DNA from: Niveibacterium sp. SC-1
GTDB lineage: Bacteria > Pseudomonadota > Gammaproteobacteria > Burkholderiales > Rhodocyclaceae
Direction: 5' to 3'
Assembly (NCBI RefSeq): GCF_038235435.1
Contig: NZ_CP151275.1
Location: 1,550,001 to 1,614,000, forward strand
DNA length: 64,000 nt
Shown: piece by piece, positions 16,525-23,791 of the stretch
Layout of the letters: every line of letters starts with the position of its first letter
How positions within the stretch are numbered: position 1 is the first letter of the stretch
Made by a program: the position numbers and the translations under genes
Notes under the pieces: generated by a model
Seen by the model: only the letters and a program-made list of their open reading frames with translations
Databases searched by the model: none
What the model was told of the DNA's origin: nothing

Positions 16525-17184
16525 ATGCGCATTGCCCGATCGGCTACACGCCTCGCGGGTTATGGTCTCCTGCTGGCCTCCGCAGTCGCGCCCCTGCATG
16601 CGCGTGCGGCAGATGAGAGCGAAACCCAGGCGCCGGCGACGGAGGAACCCACGTGGAGTGGTGGTGTCTCCGCCTACGTGAACATTCCCCATGACGACGA
16701 TGCTTATGTCAACGGCATTGTTGTTGCCAATCGCGGCGCCCTACACCTGGAAGGTCGGATCAACTACGAAGGTAAGGACGCGTACTCGTTCTTCGTCGGG
16801 TACAACCTTGGCGTCGGCGACGAACTTCGCCTGGATTTCACACCCATCCTCGGGGTGGTCACCGGCAGTACGGATAGTGTGGTGCCCGGGGTAGAGGCCA
16901 CGCTCACCGGGCGCTACGCGGACGCCTACATCGAACTCGAATACGTGCCCAACGCGGAACCGAACGGTTACACCTACGCCTGGAGCGAGCTGGCGCTGCG
17001 TCCCGTTGACTGGTTCCGCATCGGCTATGTGGGGCAGCGCACACGCGACTATGAGAATGGCCGCGACCTGCAGCAGGGCGTTTTTGCCCAGGTGAAGGGC
17101 AAGCAAGTTTCCGCCGCGGTGTACTGGTTCAACCCCTCGTCGGACGATGAAGTCACCGTGATCTCGGTGGCGTTCGGTTTCTGA
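16525..17184 (+). CDS. Predicted outer-membrane beta-barrel protein
   Basis: A 219-residue protein with a signal peptide (LAGYGLLLASAVAPLHARA) and a strand-rich body of alternating polar and hydrophobic residues. The last residues are VISVAFGF, ending in phenylalanine as in beta-barrels recognised by the BAM complex. It is too small for a trimeric porin and fits an 8-10-stranded barrel. The ATG at 16525 follows GGGAGG, and the upstream membrane-protein gene ends two bases before it, so they are co-transcribed. No named family was recognised. Confidence 0.68.
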   Translation: MRIARSATRLAGYGLLLASAVAPLHARAADESETQAPATEEPTWSGGVSAYVNIPHDDDAYVNGIVVANRGALHLEGRINYEGKDAYSFFVGYNLGVGDELRLDFTPILGVVTGSTDSVVPGVEATLTGRYADAYIELEYVPNAEPNGYTYAWSELALRPVDWFRIGYVGQRTRDYENGRDLQQGVFAQVKGKQVSAAVYWFNPSSDDEVTVISVAFGF

Positions 17185-17311
17185 GGCATTTGCCGAGGGG
17201 GCGTTGCCGGAGCTTGCCTCGGGTGGGGCGTGCGTTCCCTCTCGGGGGCTCGGCAAGTCGCCAAGGACGCGGGATCGTCGATACGCTCTGGCCTTGCTTC
17301 ATGAGATCAAC

Positions 17312-17845
17312 ATGAGAAAAATGAACCTGCCCCCGCACGGCCAGCGCTTCACGACGGGATTTCGCCTCGTGCTCTGGGTCCTGGCCCTGAGCCTGGCGAT
17401 CTCCATCTGGATGATCCTGGATGTTCATGGCGAGCCGTACCGGGACGCGACGGCAGCCTGGGGACTCGTGATCGGTTTCAACCTCATGGTCGGTTCGATA
17501 GCCGTCGGCGTCGCGTATCAGCGCCTGCATCTGGACTGGAGTGACAACATGCTCCGATACGCCAACGCCGGAACCTTCCATCGCTGGAAGGAAGTGTCCA
17601 CCAAGGATATTGAGTCCCTGCAACTTGTCCGCGCGGCCAACCGGCAGAAGGTCATGGTGGATTCACTCTACATTGCCGTTGTGCGCGGCCCGGAGCGGAC
17701 GAGATCGTCCGCCTGGCTTCTGGATGGCCGCATATTCCCCATCAGCGGAAATTCGATCTCGCCGCATTTCGCCGCAGTGGCGGCTCTCATCAGGGCGACG
17801 AACCCGAGCGCCATCGTTGATCCAGCGCTTACCCCGCCAGCGTGA
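17312..17845 (+). CDS. Hypothetical membrane protein with PH-like C-terminal domain
   Basis: A 177-residue protein. Two hydrophobic helices lie near the N-terminus (FRLVLWVLALSLAISIWMIL and LVIGFNLMVGSIAVGVA), followed by a soluble region of about 100 residues that could be a bacterial PH-like domain (RYANAGTFHRWKEVSTKDIE, then WLLDGRIFPISG). I do not recognise a family. The ATG at 17312 has a poor ribosome site; an ATG at 17321 is a close alternative. The cluster 15845-17845 is all membrane or envelope proteins on one strand. Confidence 0.6.
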   Translation: MRKMNLPPHGQRFTTGFRLVLWVLALSLAISIWMILDVHGEPYRDATAAWGLVIGFNLMVGSIAVGVAYQRLHLDWSDNMLRYANAGTFHRWKEVSTKDIESLQLVRAANRQKVMVDSLYIAVVRGPERTRSSAWLLDGRIFPISGNSISPHFAAVAALIRATNPSAIVDPALTPPA

Positions 17846-17924
17846 CTGAAGGATGTCCTCGGCGGGCTCTGTTCGTTTTGCCGCGAGGGACAATCGCGCC
17901 TACTGCCTGTCGAAAGTGTCTCCA

Positions 17925-18788
17925 ATGATCTACGTCCTGCTGGCTGCCTGTTGCAGCGTGCTGGTGTCTGCCCTCCTCAAGCTTGCGCGTCGGCACGAGG
18001 TCGATGTGGCGCAGGCGATCGGATGGAACTACCTCGCGGCGGCGACGCTGTGTTTCTTCCTGCTCGATCCTCCGCTGGCGCGTCTGTCGCAGGACGGAAC
18101 GCCGTGGCCGTCCTTGCTGGGCCTGGCGGTGGTCTTGCCGAGCCTCTTCCTGGTGCTGGCGGTGAGCGTTCGGCGGGCGGGAATCGTGCTGACGGACATC
18201 GCGCAGCGTCTGTCGCTCCTGCTGTCGCTCCTCGCGGCCTTTGTTTTCTTCGGCGAAGCCGCAGGGGCCTACAAGCTTTGCGGGCTTGCGCTCGGCCTGC
18301 TCGCGGTGCTGGGTATCTTGTGGCGGCCGCGCGGCGGGGAGGCACAAACCGGTGCGCGCGCGTGGCCGGCGCTGCTCACCGTGTGGGCGGGCTTCGCCCT
18401 GGTGGACGTGATGCTCAAGCACATCGCCGCGGCGGGTACGCCTTTCGCGGCCTCACTGCAGGTGAGCTTCGCGCTCGCCTTCGTCGGCATGGCGATCTGG
18501 CTGGCGATCCGGGCCGCGCGCGGACAGGGCCGGCTCACGGCGCGCAATGCGCTGGCCGGCCTGCTGCTGGGCGCGATCAACTTCGCCAACATCCTCTTCT
18601 ACGTGCAGGCGCACCGCGCGCTGCCGGGGCAGCCCGCGGTGGTGTTCGCGAGCATGAACATTGGCGTGGTGGTGCTGGGCACGCTGGTGGGGGTGTTCGC
18701 CTTTGGCGAGCGGCTCAGTCGCCTGAACAAGGCGGCGATCCTGCTGGCCGTGGTGGCGATCGGACTGATCGCCGGGGGCAAGGTGTAG
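17925..18788 (+). CDS. EamA/DMT superfamily transporter
   Basis: A 287-residue inner-membrane protein with ten predicted helices arranged as two similar halves, typical of the drug/metabolite transporter (EamA) group. Family features include WNYLAAATLCFFLL, the end-of-first-repeat FGEAAGAYKLCGLALGLLAVLGIL, and FASMNIGVVVLGTLVGVFAFGERLS near the end. It probably exports or imports a small metabolite; the substrate is unknown. The ATG at 17925 gives a membrane start (IYVLLAACCSVLVSALL); an upstream in-frame ATG at 17853 adds a polar tail. Confidence 0.85.
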   Translation: MIYVLLAACCSVLVSALLKLARRHEVDVAQAIGWNYLAAATLCFFLLDPPLARLSQDGTPWPSLLGLAVVLPSLFLVLAVSVRRAGIVLTDIAQRLSLLLSLLAAFVFFGEAAGAYKLCGLALGLLAVLGILWRPRGGEAQTGARAWPALLTVWAGFALVDVMLKHIAAAGTPFAASLQVSFALAFVGMAIWLAIRAARGQGRLTARNALAGLLLGAINFANILFYVQAHRALPGQPAVVFASMNIGVVVLGTLVGVFAFGERLSRLNKAAILLAVVAIGLIAGGKV

Positions 18789-18870
18789 TCAGTGCGGGGC
18801 CGCACCGTGCAGGCGTTCGACACGCAGCATGGTTCTCGACGGTTTTTGGCGCCAAGCTCGGTACCCACGT

Positions 18871-20052
18871 CTAGAGTATTACGCGGGCAGTGCCGGCGTC
18901 TGGCGGCACGCCCCGTCGTCCGTTCGGGCGGCGACGTCTCGCGGCGAGGCACAGCGCGCCAGAAGCCGCCACGAGGAGGGCTGCCGAGCTGGGCTCGGAG
19001 ACGTTTGCCTCGACGGGCCTGAGCAGATACGCACGGCTCTCCTGCGTCTGGGCGTTGTAGGCCGCGCCGACGATCCAGCCCAGGTCGTTGATGTCGGCAG
19101 GGTTCCCGATGGACCAGCCGGGCGTGATCGTAGCCGGGTCGACCAGGGCTTCGAGCAGTAGTGGCGCGTTGTTCTCCCAGAGCACGGGTCCGCCTCCCTG
19201 AACAATGTCGATGTAGTAGCCGACGATCTGTCCCCGCGCATTGATAGCGACGGCGGAGCTGTTCTGTCCGGCCGAGGTGCCCAGATCGATGATCAGGCCG
19301 TGATCCCAGAGGGTGGCGTGATACGGGCCAGTGTCCGACACGGTGGAAAGGCCGACTATCTGCCCCGCGTCATTGATGTCTTCGGCGCCGGCCAGGTTGC
19401 CACCCAGGCCTCCGAGGCCTGTCAGGACTCCGTCTTGCCAGAGTGCGGCATGGGTACCACCCGCGGGAAGCGAGGCATAACCCACGATCAGCCCGCTCTC
19501 GTTGATCGCTCTGGCGCCTGCTCCTTCGCCGCCCAGATCGGTCGGCTGACCAGCGTTCCAGACTACGGGCCGCGCGTCGAACGCGGCATTGGTGGAGATC
19601 CCTACGACCTGCCCGGCGTCGTTGATGCCCCCAGCGTAGCTGAGGTCACCTCCCGGGAGCGGGGGTAGTGTCGCGACTTGCCCCTCATGCCAGAGCAATC
19701 CGGTACTGCCCGACTGCGTGGGAGGTGGGAACTGGCGCCAGAAGGCGGAGCCGCTTATCTGGCCCGAGGCGTTGATCGACATCGCGGTGCTGTCCGTGTA
19801 GGGGCCGGCCCCTGTACCCAGATCGATGATCGCGCCGCCATCCCAGAGCGTTGCGCGTGAATTCCACGTCGAGTTGCGCGACTCGCCCACGATCTGACCG
19901 CGGTTATTGATCGACCTGGCCTCGCTGCTTATGTAGCCGCCCAGAGTCCCGAGGTCTGTGAAGGTGTAGCGATAGGCTTGGGTTTCGCCGGCACTGCAGA
20001 GGGATAGCGCGATCACCAGGGCGTGCGCGCACGTCTTTGCGGAAAGGCACAT
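18871..20052 (-). CDS. HAF-repeat protein with PEP-CTERM sorting signal
   Basis: A 393-residue secreted protein. It has a signal peptide (ALVIALSLCSAGETQA) and seven copies of an IN-x-x-G-x-(I/V)-x-G motif (INNRGQIVG, INASGQISG, INDAGQVVG, INESGLIVG, INDAGQIVG, INARGQIVG, INDLGWIVG) interleaved with DLGT and LW segments, as in HAF-family repeats that probably form a propeller-like fold. The C-terminus carries SEPSSAALLVAASGALCLA followed by four arginines, a PEP-CTERM signal handled by an exosortase; 18 residues follow the arginines. Surface-exposed or cell-wall location is likely. No exosortase gene is in the window. Convergent with the EamA gene. Confidence 0.85.
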   Translation of the reverse strand: MCLSAKTCAHALVIALSLCSAGETQAYRYTFTDLGTLGGYISSEARSINNRGQIVGESRNSTWNSRATLWDGGAIIDLGTGAGPYTDSTAMSINASGQISGSAFWRQFPPPTQSGSTGLLWHEGQVATLPPLPGGDLSYAGGINDAGQVVGISTNAAFDARPVVWNAGQPTDLGGEGAGARAINESGLIVGYASLPAGGTHAALWQDGVLTGLGGLGGNLAGAEDINDAGQIVGLSTVSDTGPYHATLWDHGLIIDLGTSAGQNSSAVAINARGQIVGYYIDIVQGGGPVLWENNAPLLLEALVDPATITPGWSIGNPADINDLGWIVGAAYNAQTQESRAYLLRPVEANVSEPSSAALLVAASGALCLAARRRRPNGRRGVPPDAGTARVIL

Positions 20053-20296
20053 GACAGCGGCCTCCTTCTCGGTGAGGCGGATCGGGCTGGCAAGACGATG
20101 GACCGCGTGAAGAGGTGTTATGCGTCGGCGTCAGCCTCGCCGCGTGACCTTCATCGTAGGTAGCCCGCTCTGGGTATGCCAGGTCAATGTGGGCGCGCTG
20201 CCGCGGCTGTTGCTGGGCACGTCCGTATCTGTCTGAAACGGGACGACGTAGCCGCAGGCGGCGCGCCCCCGACCTGACGCGGATGCCGCACGTTCA

Positions 20297-22777
20297 TCAG
20301 CTTGCGTCGGCGGATATGTGCCGATTGCGCAGCAGGCGTAGCCCGTTGCCCACCACCAGCAGACTCGAACCCATGTCTGCGAACACCGCCATCCACAGCG
20401 TGGCGTGACCGCTGATCGCCAGGGCGAGGAACACGGCCTTGATGCCGATCGCGAGCGTGATGTTCTGCCACAGCACGCCCCGCGTGCGACGGGCGAGACG
20501 GATGAATTCGGCGAGCTTGCGCGGGTCGTCGTCCATCAGGGCGACGTCGGCGGTTTCGATCGCGGTGTCGGTGCCCGCGGCGCCCATGGCGAAGCCGACG
20601 TGGGCGCGTGCGAGCGCCGGTGCGTCGTTGATGCCGTCGCCGGCCATGCCGACGACCTGGCCCTGCTCCGCGAGCATGGCAATGGCGGCGAGCTTGTCTT
20701 CCGGTAGCAGTTCCGCGCGGACCTCTGCGATGCCGGCTTCGCGCGCGATCGCCTCGGCGGTGTGGCGGTTGTCGCCAGTGAGCATGAGCGGCTGGATGCC
20801 GAGCGCCTTCAGTTGCGCGACGGCTTCGGGCGTCTGTGGGCGCAGCGTGTCGGCCAGCGCGAAAAGCGCCAGCGGTTGCGCATCGCTGGTCAGCGCGACG
20901 ACCGTACGGCCTTGTGCTTCGAGCGCGGCGAGTTGCGCATCCAGCGCTTCCGAGCCGGCGCCCGATTCGCGCAGCAGGCGTTGGTTGCCGAGGCGGTAGC
21001 GCGCCCCCGCGTGGGTCCCTTCCACGCCGCGTCCCGGCAGGGCCTTGAATTCGCCGATGTCGGGCAGGGCGCCCATCGCCGCGGCGGCGATGGCGCGCGA
21101 TACCGGATGGTCGTTGCGCGTGGCGAGTGTCGCGGCCATTCGCAGGGCCTCCTCGCGGTTGCCCTGCAGGGGTAGCACTTCGACCAGTTCGGGATGTCCG
21201 CGGGTGAGGGTGCCGGTCTTGTCCAGCGCCAGGACCTGAAGGCGCGCGCCTTGTTCGAGATGCAGGCCGCCCTTGATCAGGATGCCGCGTCGCGCGGCCG
21301 CGGTCAGGCCCGAGACGATGCTCACCGGCGTGGAGATCACCAGCGCGCAGGGGCAGGCGACCACCAGCATCACCAACGCGCGGTAGAACCAGGCCTGCCA
21401 TTCGCCGCCGAAGGCGAGCGGCGGCACCAGCGCGATCAGGACTGCGAAGAGGAAGACGGCGGGAGTGTAGTAGCGCGCGAAGACGTCCACCTGCCGCTGC
21501 GTGGGGGCGCGGCTCGCCTGCGCATCCTGCACCGTGCGGATGATGCGGGCGAGCGTCGAGTTGTCCGCGGCCGCGGTGACGCGGTACTGGAGTTCGCCGT
21601 CCTGGTTGATGCTACCCGCAAAGAGTTCGTCGCCCGTGGTCTTGTCGACCGGCACGCTCTCGCCGGTGATGGGTGACTGGTCGACCGCCGACTGACCGCT
21701 GGCGACGCGGCCGTCGAGCGCAATGCGTTCGCCTGGTTTGACCCGCGCGAGGCTGCCGACGACCACTTCGCGCGCGGGCAGCGTCTGCCATCCGCCGGGC
21801 ATCTGGACCGTCGCGGTCTCCGGCGTCATCGCCATCAGCGATTCCACCGCGTGACGTGCGCGATCCAGAGAGCGGGCCTCGATCGCTTCGGCCAGGGCGA
21901 AGAGCGCCATCACCATCGCGGCTTCCGGCCACTGGCCCAGGACGCCGGCGCCAATCACGGCGGCAGACATCAGCGCATTGATGTTGAGGTTGCCCTGGCG
22001 CAGCGCGTACCAGCCCTTGCGGAAGGTGCCGAGGCCGGTGAGGGCAATCGCAGCGAGAGCGAGCGCGATGGTGAAGGGCGAGTTCTCGCCATGGGCCAGC
22101 GCAATGCCCTCGGCCGCGACGGTAAGCAGCGCGGCGAGGATCAGGCGGGCATAACCATGGGGGGGCGGTGTTGTCTTGGCGGCGGGTTGCGGGAAGTCGC
22201 TGTTTTCCGGCACGCCGTGCATGCCGATCTCGTCGAGCGCGGCGAGCACGCGGGGCAGGCCGCCGGCCTCATGCGTGACGAGCAACTGGCGTTGCAGCGG
22301 GCGGAACTGCAGGTCCTGCACGGCGGCTTCGCCCGCCAGGCGCTTGCGGATCAGCGCTTCTTCGGTCGCACAGCACAAGTTGGCGATGGTGAGCGTGCTG
22401 CGTACGCCCGCCGCGGCCGGCGCCGGCTGCACCTCGAGGCCGGACTGCCGCGCCGTTTCCAGCAGCAGGGCCGCGTCCAACCCGGCGTGTTCGACGCGCA
22501 CCTGCCGCCGCATCAGGTCCGGCGTGATCGCGACCACGCCCGCCAGTTTCTGCAAGGGACGCTCCACCATCGCGAATTCGGTCGGGCAACACATCGCGGG
22601 TACTACGAGCTGTGTGACCGACGTTGCCCAGGCGGGCTGTCCCGCGCTGGACGCGGCAGCAGGGGCACCGCAGTGCTCGTCCTCACAGCAGGCCGCTGCA
22701 GGTGCGGGCGCAGGCACGGCAACGGCCTTGATGGCAATCGGGATGGGGCGGCGGGTCGGAGCAGGGGGCTGTGACAT
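20297..22777 (-). CDS. cadA: Cd/Zn/Pb-type P1B ATPase
   Basis: An 826-residue heavy-metal-exporting P-type ATPase. The N-terminus has a Cys/His-rich stretch (CCEDEHC at 30-36) and two metal-binding-like domains with CC pairs at 63-64 and 135-136, not the usual CxxC. The core is complete: TGES 371-374, the metal-site CPC at 475-477, the phosphorylated D519 in DKTGT, and GDGINDAP near the end. CPC with CC-type N-domains points to Cd2+, Zn2+ or Pb2+ rather than copper. It pumps metal out across the inner membrane. It is divergent from a CadR/PbrR-like regulator with a MerR-type operator between. The start sits so close to the predicted promoter that the mRNA may lack a leader. cadA is a best guess; the gene could equally be named zntA or pbrA. 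Confidence 0.92.
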   Translation of the reverse strand: MSQPPAPTRRPIPIAIKAVAVPAPAPAAACCEDEHCGAPAAASSAGQPAWATSVTQLVVPAMCCPTEFAMVERPLQKLAGVVAITPDLMRRQVRVEHAGLDAALLLETARQSGLEVQPAPAAAGVRSTLTIANLCCATEEALIRKRLAGEAAVQDLQFRPLQRQLLVTHEAGGLPRVLAALDEIGMHGVPENSDFPQPAAKTTPPPHGYARLILAALLTVAAEGIALAHGENSPFTIALALAAIALTGLGTFRKGWYALRQGNLNINALMSAAVIGAGVLGQWPEAAMVMALFALAEAIEARSLDRARHAVESLMAMTPETATVQMPGGWQTLPAREVVVGSLARVKPGERIALDGRVASGQSAVDQSPITGESVPVDKTTGDELFAGSINQDGELQYRVTAAADNSTLARIIRTVQDAQASRAPTQRQVDVFARYYTPAVFLFAVLIALVPPLAFGGEWQAWFYRALVMLVVACPCALVISTPVSIVSGLTAAARRGILIKGGLHLEQGARLQVLALDKTGTLTRGHPELVEVLPLQGNREEALRMAATLATRNDHPVSRAIAAAAMGALPDIGEFKALPGRGVEGTHAGARYRLGNQRLLRESGAGSEALDAQLAALEAQGRTVVALTSDAQPLALFALADTLRPQTPEAVAQLKALGIQPLMLTGDNRHTAEAIAREAGIAEVRAELLPEDKLAAIAMLAEQGQVVGMAGDGINDAPALARAHVGFAMGAAGTDTAIETADVALMDDDPRKLAEFIRLARRTRGVLWQNITLAIGIKAVFLALAISGHATLWMAVFADMGSSLLVVGNGLRLLRNRHISADAS

Positions 22778-22783
22778 GCACCC

Positions 22784-22814
22784 ATTGGAGACCCTATAGT
22801 TACTACAGAGTCAA
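22784..22814 (-). promoter_or_regulatory. MerR-type operator and promoter of the metal ATPase
   Basis: On the minus strand: -35 TTGACT (22809-22814), a 19-bp spacer, and -10 TCCAAT (22784-22789). The spacer holds the imperfect palindrome ACCCTATAG-TTA-CTACAGAGT (22791-22811), typical of CadR/PbrR operators, whose over-long spacer needs MerR distortion to fire. The -10 element ends six bases before the ATPase ATG. Confidence 0.8.
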
Positions 22815-22831
22815 GATATCCGGAGCAGTAC

Positions 22832-23254
22832 ATGAAAATCGGCGAACTGTCGGCCCGCAGCGGCGTGCAGGTCGAAACCATCCGCTACTACGAAGCGCAG
22901 GGCTTGCTGCAGGCCGCGGCGCGAGCGAGCAACAACTACCGCGACTACGACGAAGGCCACGCCGCCCGCCTGGCCTTCATCCAGCGCTGCCGTTCGCTGG
23001 ACCTTTCGCAGGCCGACATCCGTGGCCTCATCACCCTGCAGGACGAACCCTCTTGCGGCTGCGAGCGGGTCGACGACGTGCTGGACCGCCACCTCGCCCA
23101 GGTGAGCGCGCGCATCGCCGAGTTGCAGGCCCTGCGCGAGGAGTTGGAGCGCATCCGCCACGCCTGCGCCGCGCCGGGGCGGGTGGCGGATTGCCGGGCA
23201 CTGGCCTCGCTGAATTTCGCGACAGCCGTCGGTCCGGACGCGTCGCTGCGGTGA
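22832..23254 (+). CDS. cadR: MerR family regulator, CadR/PbrR-like
   Basis: A 140-residue MerR-type metal sensor. The N-terminal winged helix is MKIGELSARSGVQVETIRYYE, followed by the coiled-coil dimer helix. Cysteines at 77, 112 and 121 match the spacing of the Cd/Pb-binding cysteines of CadR and PbrR. It binds the palindrome upstream of the ATPase gene and activates it when metal is present. The ATG at 22832 follows GGAG. Its stop overlaps a GTG start of the next gene (GTGA). Cd or Pb is more likely than Zn; an experiment is needed to choose. Confidence 0.9.
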   Translation: MKIGELSARSGVQVETIRYYEAQGLLQAAARASNNYRDYDEGHAARLAFIQRCRSLDLSQADIRGLITLQDEPSCGCERVDDVLDRHLAQVSARIAELQALREELERIRHACAAPGRVADCRALASLNFATAVGPDASLR

Positions 23255-23722
23255 GTACCTACCTGGTGGTGAAGTCGCTGCACGTGCTCTCTGCCGTGCT
23301 GTTACTGGGTACGGCGATCGCGGGCACCTTCTACATGGCCGGAGCCGCCCGTCTGGGCGATGCCTGCGATGCAGGCCTTCGTCACCAGACAGGTGATCGT
23401 GGCGGACCTGGTCTTCACCGTGCCGGCCATCGTGCTGCAACCGGTGACCGGCGTCTGGCTCGCGAAGACGGCGGGCTGGGGCATGCAGCTCGGCTGGTTG
23501 CGCCTGGCCTTGCTGCTCTACCTGTTTGCGGGCGCATTCTGGACGCCGAAATTCCTTCTGCAGATCCGCATGCTCAAGCTGGCGCGAGCTGCGAGTGCGA
23601 CCGGGAGCGCTTTGCCATCCGGGTTCGCGCGTTTGGCGAGGGTCTGGGCCTGGCTCGGTTACCCGAGTTTCGCGGGCGCCTTGGCAATCCTCTATCTGAT
23701 GGTGGCCAAGCCGGACTTCTGA
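23251..23722 (+). pseudogene. DUF2269-like membrane protein gene, frameshifted
   Basis: The N-terminal half (STYLVVKSLHVLSAVLLLGT and on to FYMAGAARLGD) begins at GTG 23251, overlapping the cadR stop. The C-terminal half (PAMQAFVTRQVIVADLVFTV to the stop at 23722) is in the next frame. Together they give the normal length of about 157 residues with four hydrophobic segments of the DUF2269 family. The break lies at about 23362, where one extra G would restore a continuous frame (GAT, then CCT GCG ATG). A 7-bp direct repeat GCGATGC (23357, 23366) flanks it. This could be a real mutation or a sequence error. Confidence 0.72.
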
Positions 23723-23737
23723 GTTGGGCCACAAAGA

Positions 23738-23769
23738 CAAAGGGCGCATCCCGGAGGATGCGCCCTTTG
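23738..23769. terminator. Strong terminator between the DUF2269 and valS genes
   Basis: CAAAGGGCGCATCC (23738-23751), a 4-base loop, then GGATGCGCCCTTTG (23756-23769): a perfect 14-bp stem. It separates two convergent genes and can serve both strands. The TTTGTACTTTA after the stem gives a modest T run on the plus strand. Confidence 0.85.
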
Positions 23770-23791
23770 TACTTTATTGCCCGCGAGCGAC

